In this document: positions 9,979 to 20,476 of the stretch, piece after piece | Layout: every line of letters starts with the position of its first letter | How positions within the stretch are numbered: position 1 is the first letter of the stretch | NCBI GenBank assembly: GCA_011763485.2 | Contig: JAANSK020253274.1 | Location: 1-22,924, forward strand | DNA from: Isoetes engelmannii | Lineage: Eukaryota; Streptophyta; Lycopodiopsida; Isoetales; Isoetaceae | Length of the DNA stretch: 22,924 bases | Reading direction: 5' to 3' | The notes under the pieces: model-generated | Database searches by the model: none | What the model was told of the DNA's origin: nothing | The model's input: the letters and a program-made list of their open reading frames with translations, nothing else | Program-made: the position numbers and the translations under genes

Positions 9979-10012
9979 TCGAAATTAGGGGTTTCCTCCC
10001 CAGAATTTTCGA
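9979..10012. other. Imperfect hairpin
   Basis: The outer arms tcgaaatt and aattttcga (one bulged base) enclose a second stem gggg...cccc with a six-base loop. The structure is compact and could be the end or centre of a small decayed mobile element, or a chance palindrome. Confidence 0.4.
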
Positions 10013-10111
10013 CTAAAGTTAGAAACAAAGGCACAAAGTGCTCTCACTTAGCATTCCAACTAGGCCCAGGTGGGGACCGACACAAAATTTAAGTCAAACA
10101 ACCAAATGCTA

Positions 10112-10150
10112 ATCAAACAAATGCTGATGAAGATCAAACAAATGCTGATG
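10112..10150. repeat. 21 bp tandem duplication
   Basis: The block atcaaacaaatgctgatg begins at 10112 and again at 10133, identical over 18 bases. A degenerate third copy precedes it (caaacaaccaaatgct). Confidence 0.8.
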
Positions 10151-10359
10151 CTGGTCAAATGCATCCACATATCTCAAAATGAAACCAAATCATAAGCAAA
10201 TTCTCATCATGAGAAAGAATCCAATCTCAAACCCAAGCCAGTCACTAAAACGTCCCCACTCTAACCCAAACCAAGCACGAAAGCGGAGGGGGAGGGGGAC
10301 CAAATCGACTGGAGAGGGTTATAGCCAAACCATATGAAGATAACTCATGTCAAAATCAC

Positions 10360-10402
10360 AATGCATATACACATCAAAGACCCAATGCATATACACATCA
10401 AA
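10360..10402. repeat. 24 bp tandem duplication
   Basis: The block aatgcatatacacatcaaa begins at 10360 and again at 10384, with 19 identical bases. Confidence 0.8.
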
Positions 10403-11111
10403 AACTCGAAATCCACCTGGGGACTAATCAGTCTAAGGGTTTCTGTGAGGACTAATAATCATTCTTACGGTCATGTCATAGTGCTAACTAGTAGGACAAC
10501 CCCCGCCCTTCTCAAAAATTGGGTAAGTATAAATAAATAGATAGATAGCCTTTTTATCGTCATGCCAAAGAGTGGCATTTTAAGGAAAATCTAGATTTAA
10601 ATTATGTCCCTCATTGTCGTTGGTTGCAATATCCACCTAGAAAACTACCCCAAGCAAGTTACCCTATAGAGTGAGCATTTTTTTTACGTCATACCGTTTT
10701 TGGCAACATCCCTCTTGGGACATATGACGGCCCTTCTCAAGGCTCAGCCCCTTACTAGAGGCAATGGTCTTCTAGGACAATTCATTGTTCCTATAATAAA
10801 CTGAGCCCTATAAATCTGGCTCAATCCATGCCTTGGTCGTATTATTTAGGATAAAAAGAAAAGTGTTGATCAATAAATAACCAACTTCAAGGAAAGAAAG
10901 TAAATCGATCCCTATTTGGGTCCAATGTGGGACCAAAACAACTAACATCGGTGGGGAAAACATTTGGGAAACGCCTTTTCTCTTAAAAAGTGTGTCCTAT
11001 CTGTTTGAACTCTCTTCTTGGCGAAAACCCGAGAGCCTCACCTAAATTCTATCGACTCTGAGAGAACTTTGTGTGATTGCCTCACCTAATGCTGAGAGAA
11101 TTTTGTGCAGT

Positions 11112-11246
11112 TCAGAGCTCGGGTTGTGTAGAAGGCCTGAAACATAACAATCTAGATTACATGGGCTTTCTATGGATGTCAGAGCTCGGGTTGTGTAGAA
11201 GGCCTTGAAACATAACAATCTAGATTACATGGGCTTTCTATGGATG
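11112..11246. repeat. 67-68 bp tandem duplication
   Basis: Unit one (11112-11178, 67 bp) and unit two (11179-11246, 68 bp) are identical except for one extra T. Both begin tcagagctcgggttgtgtag and end ctttctatggatg. The near identity means the event is recent compared with the decay of the surrounding sequence. Confidence 0.95.
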
Positions 11247-12677
11247 GTAAATTCGCTACCATTCTGAAACAAGGGTCGCGTCTAACATGTGGTTTTCTTG
11301 AAGGGGAGTTCTTTGAATTGTGGAAAGATTTAGTGGTCAATCGCTTCTTTCCGGATAATCTTTTCACAATTAAATGCTTTGCGCCAACTTTTTGTTAAAT
11401 TTCAAGGATGTCTTAGTTGACTCTATGGCCTTCAGCATGGTAAACACCTTCAAGGAACTACTTTCCAGACAAGAGGACCAATTCCCTCTTCCAACTATGT
11501 TAAGGGCAAAGAGGACTTGTGTAAGGTGAGAGAAAGTGCGCCTGCAAAAGAAGTGGATGGTTTATAGAAAAGTGCAGCAATTATTCTACACCCTGGCCTT
11601 CTAATCCCTAGATTCGCGCTGTCTAAATAATCTAAATGTATTGTCCAGCTTTATTTTCGATGTAAGAAAAAAAATCTATCTATTTATCTATCTTTTCGCA
11701 ACAATTTGCCTTGCACAAGCTAGTAAAAGAATATAGTGAGCCTACCCTTATAAATTGAGCCTTGGATAATGGGTTACTTATATATAAATTGGGCTTTGGG
11801 CACTATATTAATATTACTGGTGGCCACATGCAAATGATTTTGGCAGGCTCCATCTTTGCGGCCTTCCCAATCCAAGCAAACAATGGAGCCCGGAATTGAC
11901 TTGGCGGGTTCGAAACATACATCTAAACAAATAAGCAAATACCAATTTCTCCAGTTTCCCTTGAAGAACCCGACTTGAGGTCAAGGATTTCCTATGAGCA
12001 TTAAGCTTCGCCAATAATTACGTGGCAGAAAGACTAAATGAAAGACCTTTTTTCTCATGATATAGCACAGACAAAATCAAACACAAATCTAGGCCAGTGG
12101 AGAAGCAAGAGACCACAAAACCATGTCCATGAATGTCTTCCACATACTTTGTTTAAAATCTGAAAATTCATGATATGACAAAAGCCTAGGTTTCTGTGTT
12201 AAGTAGTCAAGTTTTGAACCCAGTGCAAAGTAATATAATGAGGATCCCAGCAACATAGACATTAGCAAACCCAAGACCTCTCATGCAAGGGAACCTCAGG
12301 CTTCAAGCCCATGTGAAGCCACCCTCGATCGTCGTAGGCCACCACCTCAAGGAAATCTTAAGGTTCTTTGCCTCATGGGAAAACGCCCTTAGTGCAGGCT
12401 ATTAGATTCTGTTTCCTAGTCATTCGATGTGAAACACAAGCTAAAGTCTGTACTTTAGGCCCTTGCATACATTGGCATACAACACCCATGCATATAATTT
12501 AGGCACCCAACTGCCATATTGTTACGATTCATGGTATTAGGGGTGCTTAAAGGCTCTTGCAACTTAATAATATCAAGGTCTAGACACAATGGATGGCTTT
12601 CTCGCTTGATCATATCCAATAAGATTGTTCATGTAACACTAGTGGTTGATGGCTAAAAAAAGCGTGTTCTTATCCAA

Positions 12678-12807
12678 TCATGCAGCATGGAAGCTTGACT
12701 TGGTGACACCTTCTCTAGTTGGTCCAGTTGAGTGGTAAATCGTCATGCAGCATGGAAGCTTGACTTGGTGACACCTTCTCTAGTTGGTCCAGTTGAGTGG
12801 TAAATCG
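12678..12807. repeat. Perfect 65 bp tandem duplication
   Basis: Two identical 65 bp units (12678-12742, 12743-12807) each begin tcatgcagcatggaagcttg and end gagtggtaaatcg. Zero differences imply a recent duplication or a collapsed/expanded assembly of a repeat. Confidence 0.95.
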
Positions 12808-13220
12808 AGCATCCATTGATGTTTTCCTTTCTACTAATTGATGTTTTGCAGGTTAAGATCCTTATTGGTATCACATAGCATCATCCAAGGGGAATTTCAG
12901 CTTGGTAAATCCAATTTGGGTCTTTCAAATTTGTGTCTAAAGGTAGTGATAATTTGATGGTTTTTCCAATATAAGTAAAGTGATTAAAGAGATGCAACCC
13001 AGAAGGCAGAAGTATATCAGGCCACTTATCCAGTCTCACTTTGACTGGAAAATGTAGTCCTTGACTTCTTCAAGGTCTCAATTAAAAAAATCAGTTTATC
13101 GACATAGCTCATTTCTTTGGAGAAACTTACCGTACTTTAACAAAGATCAGATTTGGGCCATAATGGCCCATTTCAAGTGCTGGGGAACTAAGCAGCTTAG
13201 CAACCTGCAAAATAGAATAG

Positions 13221-13226
13221 TTTATT
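13221..13226 (-). terminator. Possible polyadenylation signal of NOC2
   Basis: AATAAA on the minus strand, about 190 bases past the NOC2 stop codon, lies within AT-rich sequence. Plant signals are loose, so this is one plausible site rather than a proven one. Confidence 0.35.
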
Positions 13227-13377
13227 AGGCATAACTGCTTTTCTTGTGTATGTCAAGCTCTTTAGGTTGTTCTTTTACATTCGAGAAAAATTACCAGTAT
13301 TTACCAAAATTCTTCATATGAAATGCTTTGGGTCGCTCCTTTTTATCCAAACAGAAGAAAGCTCTTTTCACACCCCT

Positions 13378-13399
13378 CGGGGCAAATGTCAACGCCCCG
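13378..13399. other. GC-rich hairpin in the NOC2 3' flank
   Basis: Arms cggggc (13378-13383) and gccccg (13394-13399) enclose a ten-base loop just 18 bases past the stop codon. Such a short stem may form in the mRNA, but no function can be inferred. Confidence 0.35.
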
Positions 13400-13416
13400 T
13401 GGGACGAATGTCATAC

Positions 13417-16400
13417 TTATGAGATGCCTTTCTGTTGTCTATACTTCTTTTTCTTCTTGCCAGTTTGACTCAACTGTTTTCCAGACTTGTCTTTAGAAAT
13501 GTCATTCCCGATTGATTTTTCATTCCCATTCTCCATCACCTGTTTTCCAGGCTTCTCTTTGATAATGCCATTCTTCGATGTGCGTTTCTTCTTTGATTGA
13601 CTGTCCAATTTCCTATTTTTATGTCGTTTCCTCTTCTGCTGCTTCGATGTAGATGGTTCTTCTGCATCATCATCATCGCCATCATCAGAGTGCATTTCAG
13701 TCTCCATCGGAGAATCCTCATCTGATGACAAATCTAGTTCTTCAACTATATCTTCATCGTCTGCCCCCTTAGATGAAGTCGAATTATCGGCCCTTAAAAA
13801 GCTGTCCAGAAAATGAACGACAAAAATAAGTATACCATTATGGTAAAGGTTATTGTGCCTGCACCATAATACATTATTTATTTATCACCTTTTCTGCGTG
13901 CCATCTGGAAGCCAATCTTTGCTGAAAGCTGCAGGACCTTCATTATCATCATTATCCTCCACATCATGTTGCATGTCTATTTTCTCACTATCATCCACCT
14001 GTGCACTAAAGACCCCAAACAGAAGATCAAATCAAGAAAAGAAGGTTAAAGCTCTTACTTCTCGGAAATAAAATCTGTGGGATATGCACCTCAGCTCGTT
14101 TATATTATTCCAGTGCTCTTGTGCCCGTTGTTTAAGATTCTTTGCATACTGTGATAATGGAGTATTTGCACCTTTTTCTTCCTGTGATATTAAGCATTAG
14201 TATGTAATCTTTTACATCAAAAAGACAAGCAGTTTACGTACCTCCAGAAAAGTTGAAATAGCAGCAGTATCCTTGGGAGAAAAGCTAACCCCTTCTCGCC
14301 TTTTTGTTACAAAATCTATGTTACGTTCAATCTAAAAAACCAAAGAATAGCGATTAGAATAAAATACATGTCAATAGGTTGCATAGCTGATATAAATGAG
14401 AGTGGATTCACTTGCCTGATCCACGAGCTGTTTTACTTGGCGCCTAAAACGATCAATCTTTGTGTCCTTCATAAATCGTCTTAATTGTACAATTGGAAGA
14501 AGTGCAAGCTCAGGGAATGCTACGAAATGACTCCACTGTGCAAGATGTTCTGTTAGCTGCTGTAAAACCATTGACACACATTCCTCATGGAATGCACGTG
14601 TTTTTAATGTCGGCTTTGGTACCTGAGAGTCAGTTTAGATTAGTTGGATTTTATCAAATCCCAATCTAAACACAAACAACTTACTGCGAACCTTTAATAT
14701 GACACGAAAATCAATAGAGTTGCCAACGCCCCCAGTAGGTGGCTTATGAAGCTCCTTAAAAGTGAGCATATCTATCAGCAGAGGTGCTACAGGAATAAAT
14801 GTCTCTGTCGATGCTGCCAGCCTATTTAGCAGCACTGCACACTGCCAGCGCAACGGAAAATACCTTGCTGTCGGAACCAGGCCGGCTACACCATCAATAA
14901 TTTGCACTAACGGATACACTAGAGGCTGGAGGTCATCCTTGCCACTGTATGCAGAAACGACTCTCACCCAAAGATCAAGTGACATAACGTACTGCCAGCA
15001 ATAGACACGCCTGAATGCTTCCTGCATCCATTACCAGTTAAAAGGCAGACAATGTACACTTAGTCAAGGCAGCATTTCTAGAAGCAGTTCCCGTTTTGGT
15101 ATAAGTAACACACTTTATTAAATATTGCTTTCCCAATTCTTCATCTTAAGGACAATTTATTGTTAGCTTTAAAAAACATAAAAGGGAGATTCAAATTAAA
15201 CAGAAAGATCTATAGTCATTCACAATTACCTTAGACTTTGTAGTAAGAGCACCACGTAAAATCATAGCCATCTGTCTAATAAATGTGAAAGCATAGTGAT
15301 ATGAAGGCCCCAAATCCATCCCATATAGTTCAACGACGCAATTGGCCATGAATTGAACTCGTGGTAAAGTCTTTGAGTTCACAAACTTCGTATTTGCTGT
15401 GAACTGCCTATAGATACCCTTAAGACATAACTCAAGATAATCTGTTCCAAGGTGTGCAGCTAATTCACGAACAAAAACAAATGCTATGAAAGGAAGGGCT
15501 GCTTCCCCAGTACCCCAGAAATGTAGCACAGTCTGTAAAATAACGCATGTGAGGGAAAAAAAGAAAAAAAAAAAAAACTGAGCATCCAGAAAATACAGAC
15601 CTTCAAATACTTCCGAGCTAATTTTGGAAAGGCTCCTAGGAAAGTTACAGAAGATTTCAACCGCCTGATTGTGAAGCAAATCATTTCATTGTCTGTCATC
15701 TGATTTAGAATATGTAAGGCATTCCCAAGATACGACTTAATGTATGGCTTTAAGGTTTTCCATCGAGATATTTTCTGCAATTCTTGAAGCCCTATCTGGC
15801 TGTCATTATCCAAATGCAATTGCTTTCTGAACAGATTGTCCATTTCCATTAAGACGAACACCATGATCTTATTGAACACGTGACTGCTTGGAATATTATA
15901 TTTTAAACTTAGTTCCTCCCCATCTCCATAATGGCATGCACTTCGAAATGCATTTAAAAGGTTAGTCAAGACACCAAACTTCTGCACAGCATCCGGCTTC
16001 AGGCTTTCCTTGGCTGCTTTGCACCAGGCATCTACTATTGTCATAGACAATGCTTTTTGTTGCTTCTGCTTAGTGGTATCGGTTTTCTTGCTAGTATCTG
16101 GAACAATCTCTCTCTCATCATTCTCCAATTCTTCAGCATCCTGTGCATGGGAGTACGTTAATAAAAACTGAATGTCCATAAAAGGATTTTTAGTCATCTC
16201 ACCTCATCTGACTCCCCAAATTCGAGTCGCTCGTTGTCATATTCTTTCAAGAACTCGTAGAACTCTGGATCCTATAAAAGAAAGAGTAAAATTAAAACAA
16301 TGGTTTCAACACCACAGCTCAAAAGAATGACAAACCAACAATTAACCTAAACACGCAAACGTATGCTAGCAATAGGAAGAGTCATGTTAGCAACCACTGA

Positions 16401-17946
16401 TCCAACGTATAAGATAAACTAGCTTTTGACATTGATGGTTTAGTTGATCACTGGGCATTACATACCAGATTCTGTTCACCAACAAACTTATTAAGTATTA
16501 TCCTTGCCAGGCTAGTGGATAAGGGGCATGATGTATCTCAGTCTTATGAAGATAAGGGTAATATTCAGATCAAAACATTGCATCAAAAAATATATGCAGA
16601 TAGCACACAAAATACATGTTGATTGTCCATGCTAGTGTGGGAAACATAGGAGCGTGTAAGAAGTTACGTCAGATCACGTTTGTGCCATTAACCTGATTTA
16701 GACTAATCGGTCCACATCCCTGCTGTCAACTGCTAGTCAAAACAAGTAGTCGCAATTTTGAATATACAGTGTGTGAAATGCGATCAGAACACAGAAGAGC
16801 TATAACGAATTCAGTTTATAATGCCATGTGGGATAAGCTACTACAAGACCTGTATTCCCTATCACTGGTTGAGACTTGTGGCTGCACGCTTGAAAAAATA
16901 ATTATAACAGCCTGTCCTCTAGTCTAGGAAAAATACTTCTCGATACCGAAAACTATGTTGTCCTCAACTGGTCGCAAAGGACCAGTGCCGGCACCACTAA
17001 GTAATGTCTTAGGTTAAAAGAAAGCATAAAATTCATTGTTATTTACACTACTCAAATCTTGGTCTTACATATGTCAATACACAAGCTGAACTATAGTTAT
17101 GAAGGGTTTTACATGTTAATCCAATCGTATCCAGCATATCAGCTGTATGTAAGATGGAAGGGATTTCTATTTCAGTGACCCATCATGCTCACCTTTGCCT
17201 TGAGCATCTCAAGTTCTCGCTTATGCTTTTCCACTTCAGACCTGAAGTTTTGGTTCTTTTGATTAAGTTCAGCCGTATCATCGTCATCATCATCACCATC
17301 ACCATCAACTGTTCAATAGCATGCAATTCCTTCATGTTTAAGAGCCAATCCAATACAGACAGCTTATAAGCTTGCAAAGTACCTTCTAACTCATCCTCTT
17401 GGTCAAGTGGAGTGATATCTACGAAGTCTTCCTCCTGCATATCCAAATCAGACACCTTAGATGGGCAGCTCACAACCTACGTGTGTGGCTAACATTCTTG
17501 CCTGTGGCAAAGAGGAATCAGACTCGTCATCTTCAGAAGCTGCTTCCACATCATCACTTTCATCATCGCCATCATCGAAGAAACTTGCATCCATAAGTTC
17601 ATCTACGTCCATATCTTCAATTTTTCTGCATTTGTGTACCGAAATTATTTACTAAAGTTGTTCACATCATTAAGAGCGAAAAAAAAATTACACATATGCT
17701 CACTTCTTTTTCTTCTGCTCATCTTCAGCTTCTGCATCGATCAACCTAGCCCTCTTCTCTTCTGCACAAGATACATACAGAATTCACATCACAGATGATA
17801 AGAAACAAGAACCGGAAATACGCACCCAAAGCAGCCTGCTTCCGACGAAGAGCATTCTTCATAGGTTTCAGCTTGTGCCTACGAGCAATCTGCGACTTCA
17901 GATGCTTTTTAGCAAATTTTCTTACGCTCTTGAGCGTTTTCCCCAT
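13417..17946 (-). CDS. NOC2: Nucleolar complex protein 2 (NOC2 family), 14 exons
   Basis: Ribosome-biogenesis factor. In yeast, Noc2 pairs with Noc1 in nucleolar pre-60S particles and then with Noc3 for late assembly and export; plants have homologues such as REBELOTE. Exons: 17946-17826, 17761-17704, 17625-17502, 17434-17383, 17308-17193, 16271-16203, 16140-15601, 15532-15230, 15021-14692, 14622-14416, 14331-14242, 14181-14090, 14005-13889, 13801-13417. They total 2604 nt (867 residues) and every junction keeps phase. The start MGKTLKSVRKFAKKHL is basic, as in family members; an acidic Asp/Glu/Ser region follows. DPEFYEFLKEYD opens the conserved part. The Noc2 domain covers roughly residues 330-640, with LKPYIKSYLGNALHILNQ, CVVELYGMDL, AFTFIRQMAMILRGALTTKS and FRRQVKQLVDQ visible. 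SFSPKD lies near residue 656. The C-terminal 128 residues are acidic then Lys-rich, consistent with nucleolar targeting. It is longer than human NOC2L (about 750), mainly through the tails. Introns 3 and 10 appear to be GC-AG. The gene looks intact. Confidence 0.95.
14332..14415 (-). other. NOC2: NOC2 intron 10, probable GC-AG intron (84 nt)
   Basis: The exon ends CAG and the intron begins gcaagt, the known strong context for GC donors. The acceptor is tttttag before ATTGAACGT. Joining them keeps phase 0 and gives LVDQ-IERN, which fits the family. Using the nearby GTGAAT as donor would bring a stop codon immediately after the junction. Confidence 0.8.
16272..17192 (-). other. NOC2: NOC2 intron 5 (921 nt), the only long intron
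   Basis: A GT-AG intron flanked by exons encoding ELEMLKAK and DPEFYEFLKEYD, which are contiguous in the family, so no missing exon is expected here. It is four times longer than the next largest intron (208 nt) and over ten times the typical 60-90 nt. No coding domain, terminal repeat or RNA gene was recognised inside. An old insertion is possible. Confidence 0.8.
17435..17501 (-). other. NOC2: NOC2 intron 3, probable GC-AG intron (67 nt)
   Basis: The exon ends TTGCCACAG and the intron begins gcaaga; the acceptor is atatgcag before GAGGAAGAC. The join is in phase and leads into EEDFVDITPLDQ. A GT donor 21 bases further (gtaggt) would also keep frame and add ARMLATH, but would leave a 46 nt intron, shorter than any other in this gene (minimum 60). 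The GC donor is therefore preferred. Confidence 0.65.
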
Positions 17947-18002
17947 TTTTGCGTGTGAATGACGATCAAGCTGGTGGCAACGCTGAGTGAGATGAAGTCC
18001 GG

Positions 18003-18010
18003 TAGGGTTT
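18003..18010 (-). promoter_or_regulatory. Telo-box-like motif AAACCCTA upstream of NOC2
   Basis: AAACCCTA on the minus strand, 57 bases upstream of the NOC2 start codon. It pairs with a longer telo-box at 18022-18032. Such interstitial telomere motifs are common in promoters or leaders of plant ribosomal-protein and ribosome-biogenesis genes. Confidence 0.55.
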
Positions 18011-18021
18011 GCTCTCCGAGG

Positions 18022-18032
18022 TTTAGGGTTTA
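18022..18032 (-). promoter_or_regulatory. Telo-box TAAACCCTAAA upstream of NOC2
   Basis: A perfect telo-box (AAACCCTAA core) lies 76 bases upstream of the NOC2 start codon on the coding strand. The function of NOC2 fits the known use of this motif in plants for co-regulated translation genes. No TGGGCY site II partner was seen between the start codon and about 18500. Confidence 0.65.
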
Positions 18033-18049
18033 GAGCCCTCCTCGTTAAA

Positions 18050-20087
18050 ACACAGTAAATTTGAAAATGAAATTTAATAGCAGTAGGGCAGGCTTGAGCC
18101 AAAAGTAGAGTTTTTCTTCCACTTTGCACAAGTTGAAAGGTAGATCGAGTGGAGTTCCTAGTTGGTAATCATACAACTTATCACATAACCTTTAGAGATT
18201 CTATTATAAAAGTGAAAATATGCATATAAGCATACATCATATACGATTTTTCTGCACTTCACATCATACTGAGTTGTGAGGGGTAAGTTGAGGGGAGGAG
18301 AAAAAAATTGTATGTATGGAAAGGGCTCTTCGATCTGATAATTGCAGAGAGTGAATCTCATATTTGTTGTTAAAATAAGTACATAGAAAAAGTACTTATG
18401 TGGGGGGGGGGGGGATATTTAGCGCTGACAAAAATGCATGTATAAGTATGGCAAATTTATGCAATTATGAAACCTTATATGAGAGGGGTTTTTAGTAGGA
18501 AAATGTATAGAAGGTAGTTTCTTTTGAATCTGTACACGACAAGACATGTTTTCCAAAAGGAATCTTCTTACCTCTTACCCATAACCCATTTTCCATTCAG
18601 TGCTGCAGTTGAAATTCCCCGCTTGTTGAAATAGACCCTTGTTTTAGCCCTCCCTTCTGACTATGAGATCATATTTGCCGATGTTGATGACCTTGGCACT
18701 TGTGCAACTTAGCTCTAACCAGAAGATGTCGAAGTTGACTCTTGTTTCTTTGGTGTTGAACTGCTCTACTTGCAGAGATATGGGTTAACAAATTATTTAC
18801 ATAATTCCTATGGCCATAAGGTTTTGCCGCTAAGACTTTTCCTCTGGTCACAAAAAGACTATGCAATTAAATAATTATTCTTGCTCTAAATCTAATCTAT
18901 ACTCTAGAATTTCCTCCTTTCTTGATTATTACTTTCTTGAAATAGTCCCACCTATGAGTTGATGCCATCTAATAAGTTGGCCGGACTTATTAGATTGCTT
19001 CTCTTCATTTGGTCATATTATTCTTTACTGTGGAGGACTCGTCTTACACATGGTCAACGATGGTCCTAGTATTGAATCCTGCTTAGAGAAGTGATCGAAT
19101 TCACCAAGAGGTTCCAATATTTGGATATCTATTAACAATTGTGTATAATTCAAGTTATTCCACACCCATTTCTTCCCAACCCTTGAAGCTGTCCTCAATT
19201 CTTGGGGCGAACCTTTCAAAAGAAAAAAAAGAATTCTACACGAAATTGCTCCCCAATCTCCTTATGTATGTTACCATCCATTAGTCAATCTGGTCGACTT
19301 TATCTAACCCTAGGTCTCTGGTCTTGTTAAAGCTCGTCTTCTTGTTAGCCGTTGGGGTAGCAAGGCAACGTTTCTTCCAAGTTGCTGGAGGATCTCATCT
19401 CCTTGGAGTTGTTGCATGACCATTCCTAAGCCTTGCTCGTCTTGTCGAATATATTTTAACTTTGCTCCTCTCGATGTTGAGGTTGACTTTCTCATTTAGG
19501 GTATCCATGCTGATGGACTTGTTGATGTAGATAACGACCTAAAGGTCTTAATATCTCATCCCAAAAGCTTGTGAGATAGTGTTCTCTCCTTTATAGAACT
19601 TCCTAACTTGGAGATTGGAAGATTTGACGATGATCCTTCTAACTCCTGGTTTGATATTGTTGTGTTGACTGTGCTTGATTGCCGATATGTTGCTCTTCCT
19701 CCTGAGAAGTTGGTTGTCGATCTGTTTGCCCTTCATCACCACACGGCAGTTGATTTCTGTCGGCGTTATTGCTCTTCTTCCCTGCAAAAGAAATTCCTTC
19801 ACTATCCGTTCGAAGCTTGGTGTTGACTTCCTGGAGCTCGTGAGCTTAGCTTGCAAAAACATTATTCATCCTTTATTCTTATGTAATAAATATACTATAA
19901 GATAAGATGAGTTGCTATGAAAAGTATTGCAATCTAAGAGGCAAAGCATCTTACATTACAATATTAGCGGTTGAATGTATATTATATATTAAATCATAAA
20001 ATACAAAGTAATATATTAGTTAAGGTTATAAAACCCTTTTATACATAATTTATAAATCTTAAATATAAGAGAAAAGATCAAAAGAGG
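18050..20087. other. Gene-free, probably repeat-derived region
   Basis: No supported gene. Beyond the NOC2 upstream sequence the DNA is AT-rich to about 18600. From about 18600 to 19900 the minus strand has several open stretches of 60-104 codons rich in Gln, Arg and Lys (for example QGLGMVMQQLQGDEILQQLG), which may be decayed mobile-element coding sequence continuous with the dispersed repeat at 20088. No diagnostic domain was recognised. A 13-base G run lies at 18402-18414. Confidence 0.4.
18402..18414. repeat. G homopolymer (13 bases)
   Basis: Thirteen consecutive G residues in an AT-rich context. Runs of the same length occur at 4-16 (G) and 22879-22891 (C). Confidence 0.9.
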
Positions 20088-20476
20088 TGTTTAATGTCGT
20101 TGCGTTCGCCTGCTCTTCGAGTATTGCGTGATGTCCTTGGGCTAGAGACGCTTCTTGACGTTCCTAAGAATGTTGCATGATGGACCTCCTTCTAATTGTA
20201 TCCATCTATGGAGCTAAAGTTCTGATGTTGTTGTTGTTTTATTATTGATGGTGTATCCGATAAGTGACCCTATGCAAAATCCAAGAAGTATAGATCTATC
20301 TACTGATCTTTTAATCGAATGGATGTGATCAGTATTTTCTATAATCCTGGCATGCTTGGGGAAGCCAGTTAAAGCCATAAGTGAGTTGAAAGCCTCTTCC
20401 CCTTTGGCTAATTTCTTTATGAAAGGTTACTATCTGTCCTTGTGTAAGTATTGGAAGACAATATTTGAACGGCCTT
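20088..20476. repeat. Dispersed repeat, copy 2 (diverged pair with 13-395)
   Basis: This matches 13-395 in the same orientation with many substitutions and small indels. The most conserved blocks are gcaaaatccaag, ggcatgcttg...gaagcc and the segment through cctcttcccct. The neighbouring minus-strand sequence to 20691 has an open stretch of 61 codons that may belong to the same element, which would make the element larger than the part present at the left edge. Family unknown; broken and old. Confidence 0.6.

Larger units (their letters stand above)
8251..13200. other. Gene-free interval between the two genes
   Basis: About 5 kb without a supported gene. Open frames are at most about 100 codons, resemble nothing I know and have no consistent strand. 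The interval contains five short tandem duplications (listed separately), a hairpin at 9979-10012, and short GATA/CTAT-type runs near 10530-10550 and 11676-11693. Parts may be decayed repeats, but no terminal repeats or conserved domains could be recognised. Confidence 0.5.

Noticed and set aside
10525-11700. GATA-type run near 10535 and CTAT-type run near 11680 as terminal inverted repeats of a 1.2 kb element
   Set aside because: Both are simple-sequence tracts, and their flanks do not match as inverted repeats.
11905-11925. B-box-like gggttcgaaac as a tRNA or SINE
   Set aside because: No cloverleaf arms or A box at the right distance could be found.
13154-13170. TGGGCCA palindrome as a site II promoter element
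   Set aside because: It lies beyond the 3' end of NOC2, not in its promoter, and no other gene starts nearby.
17435-17480. GT donor alternative for NOC2 intron 3
   Set aside because: It keeps frame but leaves a 46 nt intron, shorter than all other introns in the gene and below the usual plant minimum.
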